The notes under the pieces are model-generated. The model had not been told where the DNA came from. It saw only the letters and a list, made by a program, of their open reading frames with translations, and searched no databases. From a bacterium (GTDB taxonomy: Bacteria > Sysuimicrobiota > Sysuimicrobiia > Sysuimicrobiales > Segetimicrobiaceae), in assembly GCA_035307765.1 (NCBI GenBank), contig DATGHU010000005.1:62001-126000 (forward strand): a DNA stretch of 64,000 nucleotides, in the 5' to 3' direction. This document shows, in pieces, positions 1-11,666 of this stretch. Each line of letters begins with the position of its first letter. Position 1 is the stretch's first letter. The position numbers were made by a program, and so were the translations under genes.

Positions 1-3000
1 ACTTTCCAGGAGCGTCTCAAGCTGCTTGTGGACTTCATCGCGGTAGCCGATCGGGTGGTCGTTGAGGATCACCACGTCGGCGCTCAGCCCCTTCAGGCGC
101 CAGACCTCTTGGGCCTTCAGGACGCTCTGCACCAATGGGAGCGCGTTCTCGTCTAACACGCGCACGAGCAGGATGGGAAGATCGCCGGAGATGCCGTACC
201 GCCACAGCTCGGGTTGCCCCAGCGCGTTGCGCGCCAGGACCTCCGGCTCCGCCCGCAACGAGGCATTTGTGTAGAGGACGCGCGAGGCCAGCCGCATGAA
301 CTGCTGGAACTCTTCGGGAGTGAGAGCCAGGTGGCGGAGTTCGATGCGAGCGTGGGTGAAAGCGAGGGCGAAAGCGCGCGCGGCGGTCGCGGGATCATGA
401 TAGCGCTCCGCGAGCGTGACCGCCGCCCCCCGATCCGGCGCCATCCCGGTCGAGAACGCAAGGCGGATGAACCCTCCCGCGGCCAAACGGACGCGCAGTC
501 GCAGGCTGGCTATGGGATCGAGCACGGCGCCCGTCGCGCCGGAAAGAGGTCGGCCATCGAGGGCGATGGGATCGTCAGGCCCGTGCCCGCGCCCCAGGAA
601 CGCGGCCCGATCAGTCTCCCACTCGACCGGGCCCTGCATCTCCCCTTCGACGGCGAGAACGTGCACGGCCCAGGCGCCGGGTTCGCCGGTGAGATGAGGC
701 CGCTTCCCGCACAGCAGCGCCGCGCTAGCCGGGAGAAACGCCGTCTCCAGGTAGAGTTTGCCGATGCCGGCATGGGCCAGGTCTTCCGCGGGGGACGTCA
801 GCGCGAGCTCAACATAGCTCGTCACCTCGATTACTCGCAGCCGGTCACTGGTGTTGGTCACCGAAAGTCGACGCACTTCGACGTCGTCTTCGAAAGAGGT
901 CGTGATCTCGAGTTGCGTGTCGAGCTCGTCGTCCCGACGGCGGAAAACGGCTTTGTCTGGGAAAAAGGTGACGAGGTATTCTTCCGGTGCCTTGTCCATC
1001 GGGTGGAAGGCCGCGGACCAGACCGACCTGCTGTGGACATCGCGCAGGTAGATGAACTGGCTTCCGAGGTCGCGCGTGCGGTCTTCCCGCCATCGCGTCA
1101 CGGCAAGGCCCCGGCATATCGAGGCGCCGCCCCCCGCGTTCGTGACGACCGCCGTATAGTTGCCGTTCGAGAGAAAGTGCGCCTCAGGATAGGGCGTGTG
1201 CGGGGTCCGGAACCGGCGGACTGCGCCCCCGCCCGCCGTCGGCGCGATCGGCGTCGCCTCGGCGGGCCTGGCCTGCACGACGGAGTAATGTCTGGTAAGC
1301 CGCTCTTGCAGCAGCAACTCCGTCGCTTGCACCTTTGGATCCGCGTGAAACCACTCTTGCATGGTGGAACGGCGCAGCACGTTGTCCAGGGCGACGAGGG
1401 ACATCCCCTGATGGTGGGCAAGGAACGCCCTGACAACGACGCCCGCCGCGCGGCCCCCTCTCTTGTCCGTCCGATCGCTCGCCTCGCTGGAACCGGACGT
1501 CGAGTAGTCGATGGCATCGTAATAACCAAAGCGTCCCTCCAGACCCTCTCGCGAGAGCCGCTCCATGTTCCGAACGGCCCGTTCCGGGTCTACCAAAGCG
1601 GCCAGAAGGGTGGCGTAGGGGGCGATTACCAAGTCATCCGCCAACCCCCGTTTCAATCCCAGCCCGGGTACGCCGAAGGCCTTGTACTGGTAATGCCCCC
1701 ACCGATCGAGGAAGTTGAACGCCGATTCCGAGATGCCCCAGGGAACCCCGTGGGCCTTCGCATATTCGATCTGGACGCGAACGACGTTCGCGTACGTTTG
1801 ATCGAGCAGCGTCCCGGGGTACGTCCGCGTGAGGAGGAGTGGCATGAGGTATTCGAACATCGACGCGCTCCACGAAACCAGGGTGGGGCGTCCGCCGGCG
1901 CTGACGAGCGCGCGTCCCAGCTGAAACCAGTGGTCCTGCGGAACGTCCCCCTTCGCGATCGCGATGAAGCTCGCCAGCCGCGCCTCCGAGGCGAGAAGAT
2001 CGTAGAAGGACGGATCGTACCGGCCGGGGCCCTCGGCATCGGGGAGTCGGTATCCGATGGCGAAGAGCTTCCGCGTCGAGTCGAACAGGACCGCAAAGTT
2101 CATGGCGTCCACGAGCGATGCGGCCCGGTCGGCCAGTTCCGCGAGTTTCCCGGCGAGGGCCTGATCTCCGCGCTCGGCGATGCCGGGGCCCATGGCCGCG
2201 GCGAGCCGGCGAGCCCAGAACAGGACTTCTTCCCGCTCCGGGGACGCGGTGAGTTCCTCTTCGAAACTTGCGATCGCCGTACGGAGCGGGGCGGCTCGAT
2301 CGGCCAGGCCGATGAGCTTCGCCTCTGGTGCGCCCGTTCCAGCGAGCACACCGCGAACCCCTTCCACGTCGCGCCGCAGCGCCGCGGCGCGATCTTCCGG
2401 CGCGGGGTGACCGGCCGTGAAGGCAGCCAGGCTTTCGCGCGTCAGGTCCGCGACGTCACCACACCCCGCACACTGCCTGGCCGGGTCCCAGGGATCGTTC
2501 GCCGCCTGACGCAGCCCGTGCGCGAGCGCGATCAGCGCGCCCGCCAGGTTGCCGCTATCTACCGTCGAGACGTAACGCGGCGAAAGCGGTGCGAGGGTCG
2601 TCGTATCGTACCAGTTCAGGAGGTGACCTTCGAACCGTTCGAGCGATTCGATCGTCTCGATCGCACGCTCCACCCTCTCAACCAGTTCTCCCGTGGAGAT
2701 GTGGCCGAGGTCGTGGGCGGCCAGCGTCGAGAGCAGCCCCAGGCCGATGTTGGTCGGTGACGTGCGGTGGGCCAAGAACTCGACCGGCGCTTCCTGGTAA
2801 TTGTCCGGCGGAAGCCCGTGGTTCTCGGGCCCCATGAACGTCTCGAAGTACCGCCAGGTCTTGCGGGCCATGCGGCGGAGCAGCGCCCGGTCGGCGGGGC
2901 CGAGGATACGTCGTCGAGGGGCGACGGGGCGGCTCAACCCATACGCAATCACCGGAGCGGCGAGCCAGACGGCCAGGAAGGGAGCAGCGATAAACACCGC

Positions 3001-5832
3001 GCCGGGGCGGGTGGTGAGCGTGATCCACAGCAGGAGGACCGCGACAATGGGGCTGACGACCATCTCAAGGAGAAACTGCACGAAGCCGTACCGGCCGACG
3101 AGGCGGGCGACTCTCGCCGCCGTTTCCCACTGCAGGAAACCCCCTCCGGTCGAGGCCAGCCGCACCAAGGTGACCGCAATCGCATGCAGGCTTCCGTGGG
3201 CCTGGTAGACGAGGAGGGTGATCATCACAAGGAGTTGGGCGATCGCGCCACTGAGGTCTTGCCCGACGTCTCGCAGGAAGACCCCCCAGGGCCGGTGGAA
3301 TTCTGGTCCGCGGATCAGCCGCACGAGAGCCGGGTAGACGGGGAACGCCATCACCGCAAGCGCCATCAGCGTCCACGCCAGAGGGGCGCCCGGCAGCACG
3401 GTCCAGCCCGCGGCCAAGAAGATCACCAGCGACGGCGGAACGAGGCTCCGGCGCAGATTGTCCAAGATCTTCCATCGGCTGATGAGTGGAAGGTCGTTCC
3501 GCTCGATCCCGTGTCTCCCGGGGACCCAGGGAAGCAGCCACGGAAGGACCTGCCAGTCCCCCCGGACCCATCGGTGCTGCCGGCGCATGTGCGTCAACAC
3601 GCTCGAGGGATAGTCATCGACGACTTCCACATCGGAGACAAGGGCAGGACGCGCATAGAGCCCTTCGAAAAGATCGTGCGACAGCAGCGCGTTCTCGGGG
3701 ACGCGGCCCTCGAGGGCCGCCGTGAACGCGGCCACATCATACAATCCCTTGCCCGTGTACACTCCCTCCGAGAAGAGATCCTGGTAGGTATCCGACACGG
3801 CCGTGGTGTAGGGGTCGACACCGGTGTGGCCTGCGTAGACCCGCGAAAAGAGGGAACCGGCGGCACTCCACATCGTCACGCTGACTCGGGGCTGCAGAAT
3901 GCCGTACCCTCCCGTCACCCGCCTCAACTGGAGGTCGACCCGAGCGCGATGCAGCGGGTGGAGGGCAATCCCAATGAGCTGCCGCGCGGCATCTCGGGGG
4001 AGGCGTGTGTCGGCGTCGAGGGTGATGCAATACCGGATCTTCGGCAGCACGGAGAGGTCACCGACCTGGAGACGATAACTCGTATCCGTGGCGCCCAGGA
4101 GGAGGCGGTTGAACTCTTCGATCTTCCCCCGCTTGCGTTCCCAGCCCATCCAGCAGTTTTCTCTGGGATTCCACCGCCGGGTGCGATGGAACAGATAGAA
4201 CCGATTGCCCTGTCCCTGCTCGTAGCGCGCGTTCAGCTCCTCAATGCCCGCACGGGCGGCGGCGAGAATGTGACGGTCCTCCGGCATCTCGGCTGCGGGT
4301 GCGTCGATGAAATCGCTGAGAATAGCAAAATGGATGCGGGCGTCGTCATTGCTTAGCGCCTGGACCTCCAGATGCTCGAGGAGGGCGTGGACATGCCCGA
4401 CACTCGTGAGCAGCGTCGGGATGATCACGACCGTCCGCCCCTCCTCGGGGACCCCTGCTCTCAGGTCGAGTCGAGGGAGACGCTGCGGCGTCACGAGGGT
4501 GGAGGCCAGCCACTGGACGAGCGCCGTCGCAAGATCGCTAATTGGGATGAGGACCAGCCCGGCGATCCACGCGTCCCAACGCCATCCGGGGGCCCGGGTC
4601 ATGGCCAAACCCACACCGAGTGCGGTCAACGCGCCAATGCTCCCCAGGTAGAAGAGCGCCGCGTGCGAAACAATGGATCGGCGTATCCGCTGGGGAAACC
4701 CGGGGCGGTAGGCGACATCCGCTTCAAGACTCCGTCGACCTTCCCCGATCAGGTAATGGCCGACGTGTGCCGTCGGATGGCCCCTGGGATCCCGGTCGGC
4801 CGCCTCCCTTGCGAGCTCGACGCTCCGCAGCGCGACGCGCATCTGGGCCTCACCCGTGGGCTCGGCAAGTTCTTCAACGGCCCTGCGGTACCGGTTCCGG
4901 CTGGCGGAATCCATGTTGGCGTAGATACCGGCAGGGTCGCGCTGAAGGACCTGTTCGATCGCACTCACACGCTCGAAGAACTGGCTCCAGTCCAACGAGG
5001 AGCAGAGTCGGAGGCTGGTAATCGCGTTCCCCATCGAGACCTGACTTTCGGCTTGCTCCTGATGCTCGGCGTGTATCACGTCCTCGGCGGTGAGCGTGTC
5101 CGCGGTGAGCTTCGCATCAAGGCGGGCGCGCAATTGCGAGACCCGAGGGCCGAATTCACGCACACGTTCCAACAGGCGCACAACGTAGGCCGTGGGAAGC
5201 GCATCCGGGAGATCTGGCGGCGGCCCCTCCGCCGGCGCGGCCTCAAGATGGGCGAGATATCGATCGGCGTCCATTCGCCCAGCGCGGCTTGCGAGGATTT
5301 CGTCTCCGAGTCTCCGGAGATTCTCGATCAGCGCCACCCTGAGCATCGTCGGCAATGCCCAGAGTTCGCCGATCGTCAGCGGCGCCACGGTCTGGAAAGA
5401 CGAGACGAACTGGGTGAGTCGTTGCAGATCAAGTCGGCCATCGCTATGGCGGATGAGCTCCACCGCCATTGCGTATACGCGGGCGGACGCGAGCAGTTCC
5501 CGGGAAACGATCTTGGGGAGCTCAAGGTAGTAGGATCGCGGCAAACTGACCTGGATCTCCAGAAGCTCGGTCTCGACCATGTGGTAATTATCAAGAAGCC
5601 ATTCCGCGCCAGGCATGAGAGTTTCAGCACCCCGGACATCTCTAGCCAGCGTGTGATAGGTACGGCGCAGGTTCTGGCCATTGGCATCGAGCCTGGAAAA
5701 GAAGCGTTGGGTCGCGGGTCGCGAATTCCGTACCGGTGTGAGGCGGGTGGCCAGCGCCTTGGCCAGCGCATCGAGACCCTCAATGCTCAACAACTCGCCG
5801 CGGAAAGGTCCACGATCCGCCATGGAGTCCAT
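1..5832 (-). CDS. Cyclic beta-1,2-glucan synthase-like protein (GT84/GH94), 3' end cut by window
   Basis: Reading leftward from the ATG at 5832 the frame is open for 1,944 codons and runs off the window edge, so the C-terminus is missing. An in-frame TGA lies two codons upstream of this ATG, which fixes the start; a second ATG is at 5823. Visible domains: an N-terminal helical region; transmembrane segments near residues 400-440; a GT84 glycosyltransferase with the DAD motif near residue 604 and QHRWVRGDW (QxxRW) near 750; more membrane helices near 790-950; a glycoamylase-like domain at about 985-1500 (SPTNIGLGLLS, HHQGMSLVAL); then the start of a GH94 phosphorylase-like domain near 1540 (PEAHFLSNGNY). 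Known NdvB-type enzymes are about 2,800 residues and make periplasmic cyclic beta-1,2-glucan at the inner membrane. The domain order matches; the actual product is inferred. Confidence 0.9.
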   Translation of the reverse strand, partial: MDSMADRGPFRGELLSIEGLDALAKALATRLTPVRNSRPATQRFFSRLDANGQNLRRTYHTLARDVRGAETLMPGAEWLLDNYHMVETELLEIQVSLPRSYYLELPKIVSRELLASARVYAMAVELIRHSDGRLDLQRLTQFVSSFQTVAPLTIGELWALPTMLRVALIENLRRLGDEILASRAGRMDADRYLAHLEAAPAEGPPPDLPDALPTAYVVRLLERVREFGPRVSQLRARLDAKLTADTLTAEDVIHAEHQEQAESQVSMGNAITSLRLCSSLDWSQFFERVSAIEQVLQRDPAGIYANMDSASRNRYRRAVEELAEPTGEAQMRVALRSVELAREAADRDPRGHPTAHVGHYLIGEGRRSLEADVAYRPGFPQRIRRSIVSHAALFYLGSIGALTALGVGLAMTRAPGWRWDAWIAGLVLIPISDLATALVQWLASTLVTPQRLPRLDLRAGVPEEGRTVVIIPTLLTSVGHVHALLEHLEVQALSNDDARIHFAILSDFIDAPAAEMPEDRHILAAARAGIEELNARYEQGQGNRFYLFHRTRRWNPRENCWMGWERKRGKIEEFNRLLLGATDTSYRLQVGDLSVLPKIRYCITLDADTRLPRDAARQLIGIALHPLHRARVDLQLRRVTGGYGILQPRVSVTMWSAAGSLFSRVYAGHTGVDPYTTAVSDTYQDLFSEGVYTGKGLYDVAAFTAALEGRVPENALLSHDLFEGLYARPALVSDVEVVDDYPSSVLTHMRRQHRWVRGDWQVLPWLLPWVPGRHGIERNDLPLISRWKILDNLRRSLVPPSLVIFLAAGWTVLPGAPLAWTLMALAVMAFPVYPALVRLIRGPEFHRPWGVFLRDVGQDLSGAIAQLLVMITLLVYQAHGSLHAIAVTLVRLASTGGGFLQWETAARVARLVGRYGFVQFLLEMVVSPIVAVLLLWITLTTRPGAVFIAAPFLAVWLAAPVIAYGLSRPVAPRRRILGPADRALLRRMARKTWRYFETFMGPENHGLPPDNYQEAPVEFLAHRTSPTNIGLGLLSTLAAHDLGHISTGELVERVERAIETIESLERFEGHLLNWYDTTTLAPLSPRYVSTVDSGNLAGALIALAHGLRQAANDPWDPARQCAGCGDVADLTRESLAAFTAGHPAPEDRAAALRRDVEGVRGVLAGTGAPEAKLIGLADRAAPLRTAIASFEEELTASPEREEVLFWARRLAAAMGPGIAERGDQALAGKLAELADRAASLVDAMNFAVLFDSTRKLFAIGYRLPDAEGPGRYDPSFYDLLASEARLASFIAIAKGDVPQDHWFQLGRALVSAGGRPTLVSWSASMFEYLMPLLLTRTYPGTLLDQTYANVVRVQIEYAKAHGVPWGISESAFNFLDRWGHYQYKAFGVPGLGLKRGLADDLVIAPYATLLAALVDPERAVRNMERLSREGLEGRFGYYDAIDYSTSGSSEASDRTDKRGGRAAGVVVRAFLAHHQGMSLVALDNVLRRSTMQEWFHADPKVQATELLLQERLTRHYSVVQARPAEATPIAPTAGGGAVRRFRTPHTPYPEAHFLSNGNYTAVVTNAGGGASICRGLAVTRWREDRTRDLGSQFIYLRDVHSRSVWSAAFHPMDKAPEEYLVTFFPDKAVFRRRDDELDTQLEITTSFEDDVEVRRLSVTNTSDRLRVIEVTSYVELALTSPAEDLAHAGIGKLYLETAFLPASAALLCGKRPHLTGEPGAWAVHVLAVEGEMQGPVEWETDRAAFLGRGHGPDDPIALDGRPLSGATGAVLDPIASLRLRVRLAAGGFIRLAFSTGMAPDRGAAVTLAERYHDPATAARAFALAFTHARIELRHLALTPEEFQQFMRLASRVLYTNASLRAEPEVLARNALGQPELWRYGISGDLPILLVRVLDENALPLVQSVLKAQEVWRLKGLSADVVILNDHPIGYRDEVHKQLETLLES

Positions 5833-6372
5833 GGATCAGTTCGGCAAGGTTCCAAAGGAGGATTGCGATACCAAGGTCAACACATGTCCGCTCCTCTAAA
5901 CCCGTGAGTCTCCCGGTGCTCCCAATGAGAGCCCTCGAGGACTAGCAGTGGTCCCCACGCACGTTGGTAACACTCACGGGGGCTGGGACACGAGCTCCCA
6001 GCGGGTGTCAAGCGATGATGCAGGATGCGATGCCCGTCCGCGAGGGGAAACCCGTGTCAGCAGCACCACCTGCAAACCTTGTTCGATAGGTATTATAACA
6101 TCCGAGCCGTGGTGTCGTTCACGATCGACGGTCGGACAAAGTCGTTCGCTGCTCGCGAGTCTGGGGCGAGCCAAGAGCACGAGGGAAGATTTGGCGCGCC
6201 ACCGCGCAGTCGCCTAGGGCGGGAGCACAGAGGAACCTCACCCGGCCCCGCGCTTCGATGCATACGGAGGTTGGATCATCGTCGCGGGGACAGCGTAGGA
6301 CGATGGCCCTTGGCAATGACCCGCCCCTCTGACGGTGGTCTGCCCGTCCAGGGGGCATAGGCGCGCTGCCGC
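5833..6372. other. 540-bp intergenic region
   Basis: The gap between the glucan synthase-like gene and the RND permease gene, both leftward. Frames in it are short and low in complexity, with no domain I recognise. Apart from the candidate -10 near 6092, I see no tRNA, repeat or clear terminator. Confidence 0.5.
6092..6121 (-). promoter_or_regulatory. Candidate promoter for the glucan synthase-like gene
   Basis: On the minus strand a consensus -10 (TATAAT, 6092-6097) is preceded, at 18 nt, by a weak -35 (TGAACG, 6116-6121; 3 of 6 matches). It would give a leader of about 250 nt before the ATG at 5832. Only the -10 is convincing. Confidence 0.3.
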
Positions 6373-9300
6373 CTAGCCCCGTTCCACGGGCGGCGCCGAG
6401 GTGGCTGGAGCCTCGGGGACCGCCGACGGTCCTTCGGAGCCTCGGCGGCGATTTTTCCCTGCCACCAACACGTAGAGTACAGGAATGAAGAAGATGCCGA
6501 ACAATGTGGCCACGGCCATGCCGCCGACAACACCGGTGCCGAGGGAGTGGCGAGCGTTGGCGCCCGCTCCTGCGGCGAACACCATCGGGAGCGCGGCGAA
6601 GACGAACGCGAGGGACGTCATCAAGATCGGACGAAGCCGCAACCGGGCCCCCGCGATCGCGGCGTCGACCACCGACAGACCTCCGCGATCGTTCTGCTCC
6701 TTCGCAAACTCCACGATCAGGATCGCGTTCTTCGCCGCGAGCCCGATGAGCATCACCAGGCCGATCTGCACGTAGACGTCGCCCAGGACATCGCGGAACA
6801 CAATCCCGCGGACGAGAATGGCGGCAAGCGAGCCAAACGCCGCGAGCGGCACACCGAGCAGCACGCTGAACGGGATGGTCCAGCTTTCGTAGAGCGCCGC
6901 GAGCAACAGGAAGACCAGCACAAGCGCGAGCACGAAGATCAGCGACTGCGTGGTCCCAGCCTGTTTCTCCTGATAGGCCAACCCGGTCCATTCGTATCCG
7001 TACCCGGCCGGTAGCGCGGTACGGGCTGTCCGCTCCATCACATCGATTGCCCGCGCCGAGCTGGCGCCGAACGGGGCCTGCCCATCCACCTCCGCGGCGT
7101 AGTACCCGTTGTAACGGGTGACGATCGCCGGACCGGTGCCGGGCGTGACCGTGACCAACGTGCTGAGCGGCACCATGCCTCCCCCCGAGGCTCGGACGTA
7201 GAGCTCACCGATGTTGGCGGAGGTCATGCGAAACGCCGGCTCGGCCTGGATCATCACCTTGTAGACCCGTCCGAAGAGGGTGACGTTGTTGATCTGCAGC
7301 CCGCCGAGGAACGCCGAGAGACTCTGGTAGACGCTGTCCACCGGTACCCCCAGCGTGCCGGCCATGTCCCGATTGACGGCCACGTGATATCGTGGCGTCG
7401 TCGTGCGGAACCCCGTGGAGAGCGCGGTCACCTCCGGATGGATGCCGGCGACCCCGATGACCTTCCCGGCGACACGCGCCAACGCACTGACGTCGCCGGT
7501 GCCATTGCGATCCTCCACCATAAACTGGAAGCCGTTGACATTGCCCTCCCCCGGCAGTGGCGGCAGCGGAAACGCGAACCCGATGGCCTCCGGATAGCGG
7601 GAGAACTCAGCGTTGGCCCGTACCAGAAGCGGGAACAGCTGGGTGTTCCGGGACCGGCGCTCGTCCCACGGTTTCAGTGTGACAAACGCCGCAAAGGCGT
7701 TGGAGCTGATCGTCCCCCCAGCGAGAAGGTCGTAGCCTCCAACCGTCACGATCGTGTCGATGCCGGGGAGGCCCCGCAGAAATCCCTCCGCCTTACGCTC
7801 GACCGCTTCCGTGCGGCTCTGCGTCGCCCCGTCCGGCAGCCGGAAGGCCACGACGAAAAATCCCTGGTCCTCGATCGGCACGAACGTCGACGGGATAAGC
7901 CGCAGGATCTCGAAGGTGATCACCGCGATCACCGCGAGGGCGCCGAGCATGAACCAGCGCCAGCGAATACACCGCCTGAGCAGCCGGATGTACACCTCGG
8001 TGCCCCGGGTGAAGAACGTGTTGAATCCCGTGAACAGCCAGCCGAGCGGCCCTCGGCCGGCGGTGTGGGGCCGGAGCAGGAGCCCGCAGAGTGCGGGCGT
8101 CAGCGTGAGCGCCACCAGCCCCGAGAGCGTCACGCTCGCGGCGAGCGTGAGCGCAAACTGCCGGTACAGCTGCCCGCTGAGACCGCCGATGAACGCGGTG
8201 GGGAGGAAGACGGCGTCCAGGACCAGCACGATGGCGATGATGGGACCCTGGACCTGGCGCATCGCCGCCTCCGCCGCCGCGAGCGGTGCGAGTCCTCCAT
8301 CGATGTGGCGTTCCACCGCTTCGACCACGACGATCGCATCGTCCACGACGAGCCCGATCGCCAGCGTCAAGGCGAACATCGTCATGATGTTCACCGTGAA
8401 ACCGAGCGCGTTGAAGATCGCGAACGTGCCCACCAGGGAGACTGGAACCGCCAGCATCGGAATGAGCGTGGCCCGAGCCCGGCCGAGAAAAACGGTCACC
8501 ACCAGCAGCACCAACAGCACCGCCAGGCCGAGGGTCCGGTTGACGTCGCGCAGCGCCGCGGTGATAAAGAGTGTCGTGTCAAAGGCGATGTCCGCGGTGA
8601 GGCCGGGCGGAAAGGTCTTGGACAGATCGGCGAGCGCCGCGCGCACTCCCTGAGACGCGGCCAGTGCGTTCGACCCAGGGCTCTGCAGCAGGATGATTAT
8701 GGCGGCGGGATGACCGTTCCGCGCACCGTCCGTGCTGTAGTCCTGGGCTCCCAGTTCGGTGCGCGCGACGTCGCGCAGCCGGACGACGCTGCCGTCCGCA
8801 AGCGTGTGGACGACGATATCGTCGAGCTGGCTCGGGTCCGTCACCTGCCCCTCGGCGGTGACCGTGTATTGGAACTCCGTTCCGGGCAGGGCCGGGCGCT
8901 GCCCCAGCGTCCCGGTCGGGGCGACGACGTTCTGCGACGCGATCGCGTTTGAGACATCGCTCGCCGTCAGCCCCAGGGCGGCAAGCCGATCGGGACGGAG
9001 CCAGGCGCGCAGCGCGTAGCTCCGCTGCGGGAAGACGAATTGATCGCCGACGCCGGGGACGCGCGTCAGCGGGTCGACCATATGAATCAACGCATAGTTG
9101 GTGAGAAACGTCGGGTCGTAGCTGTCCTGCGGTGAGTAAACCGCAATGCCCATCAAGAAGTTCGGTGATGCCTTGCGCACCGCGATGCCGAAGTTGTTGA
9201 CCGCGGCAGGCAGGTTGGCCGAGGCCTGGCTCACGCGGTTCTGTACCGCCACGGCGTCGATGTCAGGGTCGGTCCCGAGGCGGAAGGTGACGGTCAATGT

Positions 9301-9567
9301 GTACTGCCCGTTCGATGAACTCTGGGACTGCATGTAGAGCACGTTGGGCGTCCCGTTGACGGCTTCCTCAATCGGCACGGCCACGTTCTGCGCGACTCCC
9401 TCCGGGCTCGCACCGATGTACGTGGTGGTCACGGTGACGGTGGGTGGGGCGATGCTTGGGTACTGCTCGCGCGGCAGCGAGCCGTAGGAGAGCGCGCCGA
9501 CGATGATGATCAGCAGCGAGATCGACATTGCGAAAACCGGGCGGTGAATGAAGAACTGGCTCAGCAT
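6373..9567 (-). CDS. RND family multidrug efflux permease (HAE1/AcrB-like)
   Basis: 1,064-residue inner-membrane, proton-driven drug exporter of the AcrB/MexB type. The N-terminus (FFIHRPVFA) is the family signature. It is followed by a transmembrane helix, a large periplasmic loop, the TM bundle with the proton-relay region ([14 protein letters not shown], near residues 405-418), a second periplasmic loop and a second TM bundle. The start is the ATG at 9567, which has GGGAGGT about 7 nt upstream; the longer GTG at 9582 lies inside that ribosome-binding site. The start overlaps the adaptor's stop by 7 nt (ATGCTGA), so the two are translationally coupled. No TolC-like outer-membrane factor is adjacent. 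Substrate is unknown. Confidence 0.96.
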   Translation of the reverse strand: MLSQFFIHRPVFAMSISLLIIIVGALSYGSLPREQYPSIAPPTVTVTTTYIGASPEGVAQNVAVPIEEAVNGTPNVLYMQSQSSSNGQYTLTVTFRLGTDPDIDAVAVQNRVSQASANLPAAVNNFGIAVRKASPNFLMGIAVYSPQDSYDPTFLTNYALIHMVDPLTRVPGVGDQFVFPQRSYALRAWLRPDRLAALGLTASDVSNAIASQNVVAPTGTLGQRPALPGTEFQYTVTAEGQVTDPSQLDDIVVHTLADGSVVRLRDVARTELGAQDYSTDGARNGHPAAIIILLQSPGSNALAASQGVRAALADLSKTFPPGLTADIAFDTTLFITAALRDVNRTLGLAVLLVLLVVTVFLGRARATLIPMLAVPVSLVGTFAIFNALGFTVNIMTMFALTLAIGLVVDDAIVVVEAVERHIDGGLAPLAAAEAAMRQVQGPIIAIVLVLDAVFLPTAFIGGLSGQLYRQFALTLAASVTLSGLVALTLTPALCGLLLRPHTAGRGPLGWLFTGFNTFFTRGTEVYIRLLRRCIRWRWFMLGALAVIAVITFEILRLIPSTFVPIEDQGFFVVAFRLPDGATQSRTEAVERKAEGFLRGLPGIDTIVTVGGYDLLAGGTISSNAFAAFVTLKPWDERRSRNTQLFPLLVRANAEFSRYPEAIGFAFPLPPLPGEGNVNGFQFMVEDRNGTGDVSALARVAGKVIGVAGIHPEVTALSTGFRTTTPRYHVAVNRDMAGTLGVPVDSVYQSLSAFLGGLQINNVTLFGRVYKVMIQAEPAFRMTSANIGELYVRASGGGMVPLSTLVTVTPGTGPAIVTRYNGYYAAEVDGQAPFGASSARAIDVMERTARTALPAGYGYEWTGLAYQEKQAGTTQSLIFVLALVLVFLLLAALYESWTIPFSVLLGVPLAAFGSLAAILVRGIVFRDVLGDVYVQIGLVMLIGLAAKNAILIVEFAKEQNDRGGLSVVDAAIAGARLRLRPILMTSLAFVFAALPMVFAAGAGANARHSLGTGVVGGMAVATLFGIFFIPVLYVLVAGKNRRRGSEGPSAVPEAPATSAPPVERG

Positions 9568-11000
9568 GCCCGGACCTCCCACGGGTCAATGCGACCGTTC
9601 GGCCCGGGCAACGCCGGCGCCGGTCGGAGCGTCGGCGTCACCTTGATGCCGGGCCGGACCTTCTGGACCCCCTCGACGATCACGCGGTCGCCCGCGCGCA
9701 GCCCATTAAGGACGACGAAGAACTGGCCGTACGGCCCGCCGTCCTCGAGTGAACGCACCAAGACACTATTGTCGGGGGCAACGACGAATACCGTCTTGAC
9801 CCCCTGAACCTCCTGCACCGCCACCTGCGGGACGAGCACGGCGTTGGGCCGGTCCTGCAGTTTGGCCCGCACACGCGCAAACATGCCCGGCCGCAGAAGC
9901 CGCTCTGGGTTGGGGAACAGTGCCTGCACGACGATCGTCCCGGTCTGGGGATCCACCGCCCGGTCGAGCGTCCGGAAGGTGCCGGGATGCGCGTAGGTGC
10001 TGCCGTCCGCCAGCACCAACTGGAACGACGGCACGCCGAGCGGAGTCGACCCCGTTCTCGCAGCCTCGGCGGAGGTGCGCTTGACGAGGCCGAGGAACGT
10101 GACCTCGCTGAGGCGGAACTGAGCGACGATCGGGTCGACCGACGACATCGTGGCGAGCTCCGCGTTGGCGGCAACCAGGTTGCCCTGGTCGACGCTCAAC
10201 AGACCCACGGTGCCGTCAATCGGCGCCCGCACCAGCGTATAGCGAAGATTGAGTTCGGCCTGCGTGACCGCGGCCTGAACCTGCTGCACGCCCGCGCGCG
10301 CCTGCTCGATGCCGATCTGGGTCGAAAGGGCGGTGTTCTTGACCACGGCCTCCTGCGCCGCAACGTTGGCGGCAGCTGCCTGCTCCGCCGCGGTGTCGTT
10401 GTCCAGTTGCTGTTGTGCGACCGCCTGTTGCGCCACCAGATAGCGATCGCGTTCCACCTGTTTCTGCGCATTCACCAGAGTCGCCTGGAGGGCCGCCTGC
10501 TGTGCCTTGGCCTGGGCGAGTTGTACCTGCTCGAGCGCCTGCCTAAGGTTCGCCTGCGCCGTTGCCAGCTGGGCCCGGGTCGCCTGAAGCGCGGCGGCAT
10601 AGGGGCGCTGGTCGATGACGAAAAGCAGCTGGCCCCGTTTGACCTCAGCGCCCTCTTTGAACAGCACCTGCTCGAGCGTCCCCCCGATCTGCGCGCGCAG
10701 GTCCACGATCTGAACAGCGACCGTTTGCGCCACATTTTCGCTATAGATGGGGACGGTGTGCCGAATCGCTTCGACGACAACGACGGAGGGCGGAGGCGGT
10801 GCGGCGGCCCGCGGGTCCTGCCCGCGCCCCCGGGCGGCCGCGCATCCGGCGAGGGCGAGGGCAACCAGGACCAGGGTGCACACAGGGCGCCATCGCTGCC
10901 ATCCACCCCGCCGACCCTGCGGCGCGGCGGGCGGCCGCACCCCGCCGGTCGGGGGTGACGACATGATCGATCGCTGCGCCGCGCGCATCCAGCTTGCCAT
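9561..11000 (-). CDS. RND efflux adaptor (membrane fusion protein), lipoprotein
   Basis: Periplasmic adaptor linking the downstream RND permease to an outer-membrane channel. From the ATG at 11000 the protein has 479 residues, with an N-terminal hydrophobic segment and lipobox (LALAGC) near residue 53. Then come the barrel-sandwich (biotinyl-lipoyl-like) half motifs, a long Ala/Gln-rich coiled-coil hairpin and the second lipoyl half ([13 protein letters not shown]), followed by beta-barrel and membrane-proximal domains. GAGG lies about 10 nt upstream of the chosen ATG; a longer frame begins at 11099 and a shorter ATG sits at 10964. The lipobox implies lipid anchoring in a diderm envelope. It is the first gene of a two-gene operon. 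Confidence 0.94.
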   Translation of the reverse strand: MASWMRAAQRSIMSSPPTGGVRPPAAPQGRRGGWQRWRPVCTLVLVALALAGCAAARGRGQDPRAAAPPPPSVVVVEAIRHTVPIYSENVAQTVAVQIVDLRAQIGGTLEQVLFKEGAEVKRGQLLFVIDQRPYAAALQATRAQLATAQANLRQALEQVQLAQAKAQQAALQATLVNAQKQVERDRYLVAQQAVAQQQLDNDTAAEQAAAANVAAQEAVVKNTALSTQIGIEQARAGVQQVQAAVTQAELNLRYTLVRAPIDGTVGLLSVDQGNLVAANAELATMSSVDPIVAQFRLSEVTFLGLVKRTSAEAARTGSTPLGVPSFQLVLADGSTYAHPGTFRTLDRAVDPQTGTIVVQALFPNPERLLRPGMFARVRAKLQDRPNAVLVPQVAVQEVQGVKTVFVVAPDNSVLVRSLEDGGPYGQFFVVLNGLRAGDRVIVEGVQKVRPGIKVTPTLRPAPALPGPNGRIDPWEVRAC

Positions 11001-11024
11001 AGAATCCACACCTCTTCGTCGACG

Positions 11025-11666
11025 ATGTCCCCGGCGCCGGGCGCGGCCCCATCCGTGGTGCCGGCCGACCGGCGTCTCGCGTCGGACGGCACAAAACACC
11101 AGGGTCCGACTAAAGTTTCCACCAGGCGCCTACGGTATCTTCGCCAAACGCCGCGAGGGGGTGACCCATCCGTCCGTAGCCTTCGCGGTGCCCGTCTTCG
11201 AGGCCCGCATGTCTTATCCGGAGGCGCACTTTCGATCGGACGGCCGCTATCTCCTGGGCCGGGTGCTTGGTCCCCGACCGCACCGCACGTCGATCTACCC
11301 CTCCGGCAGACGATCCGCTTGATCTCTTTCGAATTGCCCGACCGGGTAACCGACCTGGGCATGGTCCGGGTGCCTCTTTCCGGTTCCGAAAGGAGCCGGC
11401 GTCTGGCACCCGGGGCGTAGGTCATCAACGCTGACAAAGAGACCCCCGTCACGGTGTCCCCCCTTCGGGATCGCCGTGGGCGCGAGGAATACCAGGTCGG
11501 GCGGCAAGAATACCTGTTTGAGATGACTGGGTCGGCCTCGAACCGGATCACGCGCACCGGGGACGGCAAGATCGTCGACGGCGGCCGGGAGAAGTTCGTC
11601 AGGACGATCGCCGATATCGGCGGAGAATTCCTCCCCCCCGACCTCCCCACACCGGCCCGGCGATGA
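11025..11666 (+). pseudogene. Interrupted or decaying reading frame just upstream of mltA
   Basis: One frame runs from about 11025 to the TGA at 11664-11666 and is broken only by a TAG at 11418-11420. The last part (from GTG 11454, 70 residues) reads like protein: REEYQVGRQEYLFEM, then NRITRTGDGKIVDGGREKF. Its stop overlaps the mltA ATG as ATGA, the usual arrangement for coupled genes in this window. I do not recognise a family. It could be a degraded gene, a short real gene beginning at 11454, or chance in GC-rich DNA. Confidence 0.3.

Noticed and set aside
214-5907. Long rightward open frames (848, 529 and 511 codons)
   Set aside because: They lie opposite one continuous leftward frame with clear GT84, glycoamylase and GH94 motifs; their Arg/Gly/Pro-rich sequence has no domain.
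11418-11420. TAG as a pyrrolysine codon
   Set aside because: No recognisable family, no methylamine genes nearby and no Pyl machinery seen; decay or chance is simpler.
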